This document shows positions 49,940 to 57,523 of a stretch of 64,000 nt of DNA, one piece after another. Source of the stretch: Candidatus Schekmanbacteria bacterium (GTDB lineage Bacteria > Schekmanbacteria > GWA2-38-11 > J061). The DNA lies in contig JACRJM010000004.1 in NCBI GenBank assembly GCA_016219965.1, positions 496,001 through 560,000 on the forward strand, given 5' to 3'. Positions within the stretch are counted from its first letter, which is position 1. Each line of letters begins with the position of its first letter. A program made the position numbers and the translations under genes. Below the pieces are notes generated by a model. The model ran no database searches. It had not been told where the DNA came from and was given only the letters and a program-made list of their open reading frames with translations.

Positions 49940-50422
49940 ATGGAAATGAAGAAGATTTGTTTGTTAGGTACATTAATGGCATTTCTTTTTGTTTGTTTTT
50001 TGATTGGCTATGCTGAAGAAAAAGCAGTCCAAAGTTCTCCTTATGAAATTTTTTTAACCAAATGTACTAAATGCCATGACAAGGAACAGGCACTGAAAAG
50101 ACATGAATCAAAAACGTATTGGATAGATGTAGTCAGAAGAATGACGATGGAACATGGAGTAAAGGTTTCCAGTGAAGAATCTGATGCAATTGTAAAAATG
50201 CTGGCAGATCCTGATCGCAAAGTTTTCGAGGATAAATGCAGTAAATGTCATCCGCTCGACAGAATAAGTTCGTACCATGAAACAGATGGAAAAGCCAAAG
50301 AGGTTACTGAGAAGATGAGCAAAAAAGACGGTGCGAATATATCAGAGGATGAAAAGAAAAAAGTAGAAAAGTATCTTGAGTATCGAAACAAACCTACTTT
50401 CCCTTTGTCGCCCCAGAGATGA
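49940..50422 (+). CDS. exported dihaem c-type cytochrome
   Basis: A 160-residue protein with signal peptide (LLGTLMAFLFVCFLIGYAEE) and two haem-binding motifs, CTKCH at 42-46 and CSKCH at 100-104. The two halves are related: each has CxxCH, a W/Y then a RMTMEHG or KMSKKDG Met segment, and an SEE/SEDE helix, so the protein looks like a tandem mono-haem domain. It would carry electrons in the periplasm. Strong SD AGGAGGAGGGGGA. Divergent from the lyase block; a possible electron acceptor for aldehyde oxidation, but no dehydrogenase is visible. Confidence 0.8.
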   Translation: MEMKKICLLGTLMAFLFVCFLIGYAEEKAVQSSPYEIFLTKCTKCHDKEQALKRHESKTYWIDVVRRMTMEHGVKVSSEESDAIVKMLADPDRKVFEDKCSKCHPLDRISSYHETDGKAKEVTEKMSKKDGANISEDEKKKVEKYLEYRNKPTFPLSPQR

Positions 50423-50497
50423 GTAATTACATAGATTACGGCATTTGATAAAAAGTGTTGTAAATATGGGATGCAGAATAAAACGGGGGAGGGAAAT

Positions 50498-51595
50498 ATG
50501 AAAAAAATATTCTATTTGCTGGTTGTATTTATTGCTCTCTTTTTCACTCTTCAACCTGTCAGTTCAAATCTATGTGCTGAGACATTAAGGATAACGTGTT
50601 GGGCCGGCTATGCAGAACCATATGTTAATGAGTTTAAGGAATTGGTTAAAAAGAAATATAATACAGCGCTTACCGTTGAGATATACAATCCTACTGATCA
50701 GGATGAATTTTACAAAGCAGCAAAGAATGGGACTGCTGATCTGATCTCTCCACCGGCAGATTTAGCAAAAACACCAAGGTTCTATTGCTTTAAAGACGGT
50801 GATTATCTGCTTTCTCCAATAGATGAGAAGAATATTCCGAACCTTAAAAATCTACTGCTATTCTTTGCTAAAGATCAGTCCCTGATACATAATGGTAAGC
50901 GGTATGGGGTTCCTTACAATTGTGGTCCCTACGGACTTGCATACAATACCAATGTTGTAAAAAAAGCGCCGGAGAGCTGGAATATTTTTTGGGAACCTGA
51001 GTATGCAGGCAAATATACAATAAACAATAATTTCCATAAATGCAATATCTGGATTACAGCACTTTCCCTTGGTTATAACTATGACCAGATATTTGATATT
51101 GCTAAACTTGACCGTAAGAAGATTCAGGATAAATTAAACATCCTTGCAAAAAATGCAAAAAGCCTTTGGGATGGTGAAGCAAACCCGGATGAATTCCCGC
51201 AGCTCTCTCTTGCCACGACATGGGGATTTGCGGCGCAGCAGGCAAATATGAAAGGCGGACACTGGCTGATTGCAAGCCCAAAAGAGGGGGGGACAGCCTG
51301 GATTGACTACTGGTGTATTACAAAAGCTGCTACCGGGATGAAAAAGAAACTGTGCGAGGAATGGATAAATTTTGAGTTGTCACCAAAGAATCAGGCCAAT
51401 GTCGTAAAGTCGCTTGGTGTCTCGCCGGTTGTAAATAATGCTGATACGCTTGTAACACCAACTGAGAAGACGCTTTTCCATGTCGGCGATAATGAATATT
51501 TTAAAACAGTTGCCATTTGGCGTGTTATGAGCGAGGAGACTGAAAAAGCTTTCGGCGAGATGTGGGAAGATGCGAAAAAACTAAGAACCAAGTAA
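50498..51595 (+). CDS. PotD/PotF-like periplasmic substrate-binding protein (no permease)
   Basis: About 365 residues from the ATG behind GGGGGAGGG, rather than the ORF start at 50471. Signal peptide FFTLQPVSSNLCAET. The mature part follows the polyamine-binding-protein pattern: TLRITCWAGYAEPYVNEFKE, GTADLISPPADL, GVPYNCGPYGLAYNTNVV, FWEPEYAGKYTINNN, SPKEGGTAWIDYW. Several aromatic residues suggest an amine ligand. No ABC permease or ATPase is adjacent, so it is an orphan binding protein. Given its neighbours it may capture ethanolamine or a related amine for a periplasmic enzyme; inference only. Confidence 0.78.
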   Translation: MKKIFYLLVVFIALFFTLQPVSSNLCAETLRITCWAGYAEPYVNEFKELVKKKYNTALTVEIYNPTDQDEFYKAAKNGTADLISPPADLAKTPRFYCFKDGDYLLSPIDEKNIPNLKNLLLFFAKDQSLIHNGKRYGVPYNCGPYGLAYNTNVVKKAPESWNIFWEPEYAGKYTINNNFHKCNIWITALSLGYNYDQIFDIAKLDRKKIQDKLNILAKNAKSLWDGEANPDEFPQLSLATTWGFAAQQANMKGGHWLIASPKEGGTAWIDYWCITKAATGMKKKLCEEWINFELSPKNQANVVKSLGVSPVVNNADTLVTPTEKTLFHVGDNEYFKTVAIWRVMSEETEKAFGEMWEDAKKLRTK

Positions 51596-51617
51596 ATGTG
51601 AAGGGACAAAAAATATA

Positions 51618-52970
51618 TTATAAAAATGTATATTTCATAAGGAACAGGGCTGAGAAGAGATAAATCATCCAGTGGACGTCTTTCCCTTTGCCGGAAGCGA
51701 GCTTAAGTATGCAATAGGAGATGAAGCCGAAGGATATCCCCTCGGTTATGCTGAAAGCATACTGCATGACTGTCATAGTCAGAAAAGATGGGAAGGCTTC
51801 TGTTATGTCGTTCCAGTTTATCTTTGTCACACTCTGGAACATAAGGACTCCAACGATAATGAGTGCAGGAGCAAGTACCGGGTAAATAATCTTTCCCTGT
51901 GAAACTTCGTACCCGCCTCCGATCATTTTTACAAGCGGGTAAAAAAAGAGTGACAGGAACATAAGTAACCCGGTTATCATATTTGAAAAACCGGTGCGTC
52001 CCCCCTCTGAAACTCCGGCAGCGCTTTCTATGTAGCAGGTTACAGTTGAAGTCCCCAGCAGTGTCCCGCTCGTTGTCCCTATCGCATCTGCAAGCAATGC
52101 CTGCTGCGCCCGCGGAAGATTTCCATTTTTCATGAGTCCTGCTCTTTCTGCTACGCCAACAAGAGTGCCCACAGTATCAAACATGGCGAGGAGAAGAAGG
52201 ACAAATATTACGGTTAAAAAACCTTTTTGCGCAAAGGCACCAATAATATCGAGTCTGAACAATGTGGGGGAGATCGATGGCGGAAGACTTACTATCCCTC
52301 CATATTTCACTATACCCAAAGGGATACCGGCAACCGCAGAGGCAAGTATCCCCCAGAAGATGGCGCCGTTAATGCGAAGTGCCATCAGCATCGCGATAAG
52401 AATTGTTCCTCCTATGGTAAGAAGGACATGTGGGGCTTTAAGGTTTCCGATACCGACCATTGTTCCGGGTGTTGCGACTACTATTCCGCCCCACTGGAAT
52501 CCAATGAATGCTATGAGAAGTCCTATTCCTACGGCAATGGAATGCTTCAGAGAGCCAGGAATTGCTATAAGCAGTTTTTCACGTACTCCCCATCTTGATA
52601 TGATTATGAAGATAGCGCCGGCAAGAAAATTCGCTCCAAGGGCGGCCTGCCAGGGATATCCCATACCTCCGTAGGCTGCCGCTCCGCAGACCGTGAAGGC
52701 GAAGAAAAAATTATGCCCCATTGCAGGTGCGAGCGCTATAGGATAATTTGCCATGAACCCCATGAGAAGGGTTGCGATGCCGCTGGCTATGCAGGTTGCA
52801 ACCATTACTGAGCCAAAGTCCATTCCCGGTCCATTGGGATTGCTCAAAATAGCTGGCTGAACGAATATGATATAGGAGAGAGCCATGAATGTAACTGTTC
52901 CGGCTGTGATTTCTTTTTTTATGGTAGAGCCTGCTTCGCTTATTCTGAAAAGATTTTCTAACACAGGCAT
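51618..52970 (-). CDS. NCS2/AzgA-type purine permease
   Basis: A 450-residue protein with about twelve membrane helices. Signatures: SEAGSTIKKEITAGTVTFMA, PIALAPAMGHNFFFAFTVCG, VLLLLAMFDTVGTLVGVAER, LADAIGTTSGTLLGTSTVTCY and ESAAGVSEGGRTGFSNMIT. These are AzgA-subfamily (adenine/guanine/hypoxanthine) permease motifs. It imports purine bases with protons. Converges on the binding-protein gene. Confidence 0.9.
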   Translation of the reverse strand: MPVLENLFRISEAGSTIKKEITAGTVTFMALSYIIFVQPAILSNPNGPGMDFGSVMVATCIASGIATLLMGFMANYPIALAPAMGHNFFFAFTVCGAAAYGGMGYPWQAALGANFLAGAIFIIISRWGVREKLLIAIPGSLKHSIAVGIGLLIAFIGFQWGGIVVATPGTMVGIGNLKAPHVLLTIGGTILIAMLMALRINGAIFWGILASAVAGIPLGIVKYGGIVSLPPSISPTLFRLDIIGAFAQKGFLTVIFVLLLLAMFDTVGTLVGVAERAGLMKNGNLPRAQQALLADAIGTTSGTLLGTSTVTCYIESAAGVSEGGRTGFSNMITGLLMFLSLFFYPLVKMIGGGYEVSQGKIIYPVLAPALIIVGVLMFQSVTKINWNDITEAFPSFLTMTVMQYAFSITEGISFGFISYCILKLASGKGKDVHWMIYLFSALFLMKYTFL

Positions 52971-52991
52971 CCTCCGTTTTATTAGTACCTG

Positions 52992-54176
52992 TTACTGCGT
53001 TATCTTGAAGCGGTCATAGAGATAATATTTGAAGAAATTATAAAATCCGTGGTAATAAACTTTACCCTTTTTTATTATCCCCCACGAATCATAATAATCG
53101 AAGGGGAGGGGATAATCAACAGGCCAGTCCCACCATTCTTCGTTTTCCTTTACGAACTGGTGCAGGAACAGATATTTCTCCCTGTCGCACTCAGTCTGTA
53201 TGCTGATGCCGGTCATCTGGGAATAACAAGTATCTATTGCTTTCAGCTTCAGATTCTTAAACTCGCGGCTCAAAGGCATCTTTGAAGTAGGAGCTGAACC
53301 CATTGCAGTTTTGTCCCAGTCAACAGGCAGACATTTATTCAAGATATCCCTTGTCATAAGTTCAGGAGAATCTGGATCGGGATATTCTCCCATGTCTTCT
53401 ACGTTGTCATGGTAATTGAAATGCACGAGAAAGCGGTGAACAGCTATCTTTGCGGCAGAAGCATTCCCGCTTTCGGTCAGATGGCTGATGGCTTTCCTTA
53501 CAAAAATTGGTGTTGCTCTGTGGTCTGAGTGGGTGTCAAGTTCATGGGTGACGAAGATATCTGTTGGAGCGAATTCTTCTATTATTGAACTCAAATCCCT
53601 TGTTATGTAATCTGCATTGTAAAGAGTTTTTTCAGAAGGAAATCTCTTTTCATGGTAGGTGTTATTATATGGTGAGTATTTGAGAAGGTTGACACTTAAT
53701 ATTTTTTCAAAAATAATCCCGCTTTTGAAATCTAAATAGAAATCATTGAAGTCTCTGTTTAATATCTCCCAGAGAAAGGAATCAGGATAGCCCAGAAAAA
53801 TAATGTCGTTTTTGTTGACGCCGTAGTTAGAAAGCGCAGTTATAACTTCTCTCTGCCTTGTATATCCATAGTCGATGAAAGTCACCGAGCCGTTGCCATC
53901 CACGTCTTTTATTAAAGCTCTCTTCCCCCAAAGGAAAAGATCTCCGTTAGTCATTATCACTATTTTTAACGGCAGATTGTTTTTTACTGCATAAGATATT
54001 ACCGTTGAAGAGCTGATGGTCTCGTCGTCAGGATGAGGTGCGATAACCAGTATCCTTCTTTGTTCACGTTTTTCCTGTGATTCATCAAAAAGTATTTTAG
54101 GATCTGCGGACGAAACATCTGTGTTAATCAAAAGGAGGAGTAACGTTAAAAAGGTTATTTTATTTAAATGCCGCAT
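52992..54176 (-). CDS. exported PIG-L (LmbE) family deacetylase
   Basis: About 394 residues from MRHLNKITFLTLLLLLINTD; a start at 54185 adds three. Signal peptide, then RRILVIAPHPDDETISSSTV (the AHPDDE zinc motif) and VTHELDTHSDHRATPIF (the HxxDH second half), with the general-acid/base residues visible. The family removes acetyl groups from N-acetylglucosaminyl substrates; the extracytoplasmic location would suit cell-wall or surface-polysaccharide work. Upstream of the NCS2 permease by 21 bases. C-terminal 120 residues are an extension without a motif. Confidence 0.82.
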   Translation of the reverse strand: MRHLNKITFLTLLLLLINTDVSSADPKILFDESQEKREQRRILVIAPHPDDETISSSTVISYAVKNNLPLKIVIMTNGDLFLWGKRALIKDVDGNGSVTFIDYGYTRQREVITALSNYGVNKNDIIFLGYPDSFLWEILNRDFNDFYLDFKSGIIFEKILSVNLLKYSPYNNTYHEKRFPSEKTLYNADYITRDLSSIIEEFAPTDIFVTHELDTHSDHRATPIFVRKAISHLTESGNASAAKIAVHRFLVHFNYHDNVEDMGEYPDPDSPELMTRDILNKCLPVDWDKTAMGSAPTSKMPLSREFKNLKLKAIDTCYSQMTGISIQTECDREKYLFLHQFVKENEEWWDWPVDYPLPFDYYDSWGIIKKGKVYYHGFYNFFKYYLYDRFKITQ

Positions 54177-54304
54177 ATAGTGCATTATTATTAGGCGAGG
54201 CTCTTTTTTATGTCAAGAAGTTCTGTTTAAGGGTATCTTGACAGAATCTTTTCTAAAGGTAAGCTTATCGAAGTATACTATAATTAATTTTCAGGACTGA
54301 GAAT

Positions 54305-54724
54305 ATGTGTAGTGCAGAAAAAAAATTATATAAAATCGGGGAGATGGCGGACCTTTTAGGAATAAGCCCAAGAACTCTCCGTTATTATGAGCAGATTGGC
54401 CTTCTTGACGCCCTGTCCCGCGTTGATGGCAAAGTCCGTTATTATAACAACAAAACAGCATTTCTCGTAAAGACAATAAAAGATTTGCAGTGCATGGGAT
54501 TGACGCTTGAAGAAATACGGGAGATACGTTTTCTTTTTCAGACTGACCCGAGCAGGGAAAAACCAAAACAGAAGATGCTGGAAAAACTTGCAGAACAAAA
54601 GAAGAATGCTTTAAGTAAAATGCAGGAGCTCAACAGATTTATTGATCAGATTGATGATTACATGAAAAGAATAGAAATGATCAAACCCAAAAGCGTGATC
54701 CCTGATGGAGATATTATAGACTAA
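54305..54724 (+). CDS. MerR-family transcriptional regulator
   Basis: A 139-residue protein with the MerR winged helix-turn-helix (YKIGEMADLLGISPRTLRYY, EQIGLLD, DGKVRYYNNKTAFLVKTIKD) and a long dimerisation coiled coil (about 80-125). The effector domain is short and has no cysteine cluster, so no metal sensing is predicted. It lies 160 bases upstream of the PCP-reductase-like gene and is divergent from PIG-L. Confidence 0.85.
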   Translation: MCSAEKKLYKIGEMADLLGISPRTLRYYEQIGLLDALSRVDGKVRYYNNKTAFLVKTIKDLQCMGLTLEEIREIRFLFQTDPSREKPKQKMLEKLAEQKKNALSKMQELNRFIDQIDDYMKRIEMIKPKSVIPDGDIID

Positions 54725-54808
54725 CTCAATTTTGAGACTCATTTTTTATAAAGTGACATTCCGTTAATTGTGTATGGTATAATAATTTATATTCACATTT
54801 TGTTTTTC

Positions 54809-54837
54809 TTGACAAAATGGAGAAATTCTAAAATATT
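54809..54837 (+). promoter_or_regulatory. candidate promoter of the 78-residue protein
   Basis: TTGACA at 54809-54814, a 17-base spacer and AATATT at 54832-54837. Preceded by a TATAAT-like tggtataataat stretch at 54774. Match by eye. Confidence 0.35.
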
Positions 54838-54884
54838 AAACTAAATATTTTATTTAAGTGGAATCTAACATAAGGAGATGAGAG

Positions 54885-55121
54885 ATGGCAGATTTTAACT
54901 GGCAGCAGAACAGCAAAGCGATGTTTGATAAATCTATTGAAGGTTCACCAAAACCATTTCAGGAAATGACAAGGAAGCGCCTTCTTGAAACACTTACAAA
55001 GAAAGCCGGCGACGGTGGTGCTGTTACAGAAGATATGTTCCTCGAAGCTGTGAAAGAAATTACTCCTAAACCATTCCTTCAGATGGCATTAAAAGCTCTT
55101 GAAGGTTTAAAAACAAAGTAA
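54885..55121 (+). CDS. PCP-reductase-like small protein
   Basis: A 78-residue protein: FNWQQNSKAMFDKSIEGSPK, then PFQEMTRKRLLETLTKKAG and AVTEDMFLEAVKEI. This pattern (an aromatic start, P-F, an amphipathic helix, then a T-E/D-x-F turn) is that of the small domain found at the C terminus of protochlorophyllide reductase subunit B and as stand-alone proteins in anaerobes. Role of stand-alone forms is unclear. SD AAGGAG and a following terminator make it a single-gene transcript. Confidence 0.6.
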   Translation: MADFNWQQNSKAMFDKSIEGSPKPFQEMTRKRLLETLTKKAGDGGAVTEDMFLEAVKEITPKPFLQMALKALEGLKTK

Positions 55122-55197
55122 CTCAAGAGAAATAAATCAGGGGAATTTGTTGGAGCAAATTTCTTCAACTAATGAGAAAAAATTAATATAAACTTGA

Positions 55198-55232
55198 AGC
55201 AGGGGGCTTTTTAGAAGTTCCCTGCTTTTTTT
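55198..55232 (+). terminator. Rho-independent terminator
   Basis: AGCAGGG (55198-55204) pairs with CCCTGCT (55220-55226), followed by a run of T (tttttttc). It ends the 78-residue gene transcript and lies directly before the MBL gene. Confidence 0.85.
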
Positions 55233-55234
55233 CT

Positions 55235-56002
55235 ATGGCGGGGTTTATGAGCATACATGGAATATTTGAAATAGAGCTCGGAACAACGAAGGTGTTTTAT
55301 ATAGATGGTGCAACAGAGAAAGTTCTCGTAGATACCGGAATGAAACCCCTCCCTACAGAGGTGATAGATTATTTTGTAAAGACAGGGATAAATTTTTCTA
55401 AAGAGCAGCTTGAGTTCCTGAGGAAAGGCTCACGGTCTGCAATAGTAAAATTTTTAAGAAAAAACAACTATAAGGTTGATTCTATTATCTGCACTCATTG
55501 CCATGGCGATCATATAGGCAATCTTGCAGTTCTCAAGAATGAGTTGAACGTCAAAGTGGCTGCCCATAAAAATGATATTGCGATAATTGAAGGAAGAGAA
55601 TCTCTCCCAAAACCGGAGTTTGTCCCGGAGCATCTTTATCAGTATTTTAATGTTGAGCCATGCAAGGTTGATATAGCCCTTGAGGACAGGCAGCAATTCA
55701 ATGAGGAAATAGAGATAATACATATCGAAGGACATACAAGAGGGAACATATGTCTCCTTGTCAAAGGGATAGCTCTTATAGCCGGTGATACAATGTCAGG
55801 GAAGGGCGCATTAGGGTCAAATTCCCACAAGGAACTTAATTCTCCCGGCAAACAGGCATGTATGGATTGGGATATGGCTGTTAAAAATATCGGTAAACTG
55901 CTAAATTACCAGTTTGACTCAGTCCTTCCAAGCCATGGAATGTCAGTGAAAAGAGACGGGAAAAAGATAGTTCAGAAGCTTGTCGAAGAACTAAAGATAT
56001 AA
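55235..56002 (+). CDS. metallo-beta-lactamase-fold hydrolase
   Basis: 255 residues; the ATG at 55247 (MSIHGIFEIELG) is a likelier start, since the first ATG lies in the terminator tail. The metal motif THCHGDHIGNLAV (HxHxDH) is intact, and later metal ligands appear in IEGHTRGNICLLV, LIAGDTM and LPSHGMS. The likely product is a cytoplasmic hydrolase for a thioester, lactone or related substrate. Followed after eight bases by a sugar-kinase-like phosphotransferase gene. Confidence 0.82.
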   Translation: MAGFMSIHGIFEIELGTTKVFYIDGATEKVLVDTGMKPLPTEVIDYFVKTGINFSKEQLEFLRKGSRSAIVKFLRKNNYKVDSIICTHCHGDHIGNLAVLKNELNVKVAAHKNDIAIIEGRESLPKPEFVPEHLYQYFNVEPCKVDIALEDRQQFNEEIEIIHIEGHTRGNICLLVKGIALIAGDTMSGKGALGSNSHKELNSPGKQACMDWDMAVKNIGKLLNYQFDSVLPSHGMSVKRDGKKIVQKLVEELKI

Positions 56003-56010
56003 GAAAGAGT

Positions 56011-56997
56011 ATGAAAGGCATTCTGCCCGGGAATGTAAGCTCGCCTGAATTTGTCGAACTCAAGGGAGACGCATCAGACAGGAAGTTTGTGCGCATGTCC
56101 TTTGATGAAGATGGAAGACGCAAAACTTATATTCTGATGATTTATCCCGGAGAGTTTAGCTCTTCATCGCTAAACTTCATCGAAGTCCAGAAATTCCTGA
56201 AAAAGAAAGGCCTTCCTGTTCCGGAAATTTCACGCATAATCGAAGAGAAGGGGATTGTTGTGCTCGAAGATCTGGGTGATGTCACAATGGAGATGAAGCT
56301 CACGGCTGAACCGTCGGCGAAGAAGAAGCTTTACAGTGAGGCTGTGGATATCATCATTAAGATGCAAACGAAGGCGAAGCTTGGAAAGAATGAGCGATGC
56401 GTAGCCTTTACTCTTCAGTTTGATGTTGAGAAGTTTATGTATGAGCTTAATTTCTTCAGGCATAACTATATTGAGAAATTCTGCGGAAGAGAAATAAGCG
56501 GTGCAGATAGTAAGGTATTAAACGACAGCTTTATAAGACTGAGCACAGAGCTTGCTGCTTACCCTGAAAAGGTCTTTTGCCACAGGGATTATCACTCAAG
56601 AAATCTGATGGTAACATCAGCCGGACTGTTCATGGTTGATTTTCAGGATGCGAGAATAGGACTTCCCCAGTATGATCTTGCTTCACTTTTAAGGGATTCA
56701 TATATGGAGCTTGATAAAGAATTCGTAGAGTCTATGACAAATTATTATGTGGAGCGGAGGGAAAAATCAGGCTGGCCTGTTAACGATCTCAAATCCTTCA
56801 TTTACTATTTTCATCTTGCATCAATACAGAGAAACATCAAGGCGATAGGCACATTTGCTTTTCAGAAAGTGGAAAAGGGCAATGACAGGTATGTAAAATA
56901 TATTCCAACGACTTTCTCATATGTGAGGCAAAATCCCGTCATCAACTCTCAAATGTCAGAGATTGGAGAAATCTTTGATAAATACTCTCTATGGTAA
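56011..56997 (+). CDS. AmgK/APH-family phosphotransferase
   Basis: A 328-residue protein-kinase-like phosphotransferase of the aminoglycoside phosphotransferase superfamily. The Brenner motif is VFCHRDYHSRNLMVTSAGLF (split before the DFQDARIGLPQYDLAS metal-binding Asp), and the N-terminal lobe has GIVVLEDLGDVTME. The length and motifs fit COG3178-type N-acetylmuramate/N-acetylglucosamine 1-kinase (AmgK), which feeds cell-wall sugar recycling. No MurU partner is adjacent. Separated from the MBL gene by eight bases and ends at a bidirectional terminator. Confidence 0.75.
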   Translation: MKGILPGNVSSPEFVELKGDASDRKFVRMSFDEDGRRKTYILMIYPGEFSSSSLNFIEVQKFLKKKGLPVPEISRIIEEKGIVVLEDLGDVTMEMKLTAEPSAKKKLYSEAVDIIIKMQTKAKLGKNERCVAFTLQFDVEKFMYELNFFRHNYIEKFCGREISGADSKVLNDSFIRLSTELAAYPEKVFCHRDYHSRNLMVTSAGLFMVDFQDARIGLPQYDLASLLRDSYMELDKEFVESMTNYYVERREKSGWPVNDLKSFIYYFHLASIQRNIKAIGTFAFQKVEKGNDRYVKYIPTTFSYVRQNPVINSQMSEIGEIFDKYSLW

Positions 56998-57012
56998 ATA
57001 AAAATGGTAAAT

Positions 57013-57050
57013 AAAAAAGGCAAATGCCTTAATCAGCATCTGCCTTTTTC
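57013..57050. terminator. bidirectional terminator between convergent genes
   Basis: aaaaaaggcaaatgc pairs with gcatctgccttttt around an eight-base loop. A-run on the left and T-run on the right let it act on both strands, serving the kinase-like gene and rpsU. Confidence 0.8.
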
Positions 57051-57078
57051 TTTTAATGAATTGACTAAAGGTTAAACT

Positions 57079-57282
57079 TTACCCGGTGATTTCGCCATAC
57101 TTCTTGCTCATTTTTCTTTTTGCTTCTCTTGCTTTCCTGCGTCTGCGCTCACTGGGTTTTTCGTAAAAACTTTTCTTTTTTATCTCATTTAAAATGTTGC
57201 CTTTCTTGAATTCCCTTTTCATCTTTCCGAGGGCTTTTTCAAGATTGCCATTCACTTCAATTTTAAAAAGAACATTACCCAA
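57079..57282 (-). CDS. rpsU: ribosomal protein S21
   Basis: A 67-residue basic protein with the S21 signature LEKALGKMKREFKKGNILNE and the Arg/Lys-rich RRRRKAREAKRKMSKKYG tail. Part of the small ribosomal subunit. Typical length. The 240-base gap upstream to the next gene shows no feature I can name. Confidence 0.93.
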   Translation of the reverse strand: MGNVLFKIEVNGNLEKALGKMKREFKKGNILNEIKKKSFYEKPSERRRRKAREAKRKMSKKYGEITG

Positions 57283-57523
57283 AAATACTCACCCCTTTTT
57301 ATTTGATTTTTAAATTAGTTTTAAAATCTGTTACACTAAAATGCGAACAAATCATTGCCTTTTATAGCTGACAACCCAATATTTTTTTATATTAGCAGTC
57401 TCCCCCCTCTCTGGTACGGAGGATTAATTAATATTGTATAAAGATAAGAATTGGTAAATCCCGCTCTTTTATACCCCTAAATGCACTCTATATATAAACA
57501 AAAAATAATTCAAGAAAAATATT

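Noticed and set aside
54238-54284. MerR-type promoter (TTGACA with TATAAT) before the MerR gene
   Set aside because: The two boxes are 35 bases apart, far beyond the 19-20 bases of MerR-controlled promoters.
57283-57523. tRNA or small RNA gene in the gap before rpsU
   Set aside because: No cloverleaf arms or TTCGA-type T-loop found; plain AT-rich sequence.
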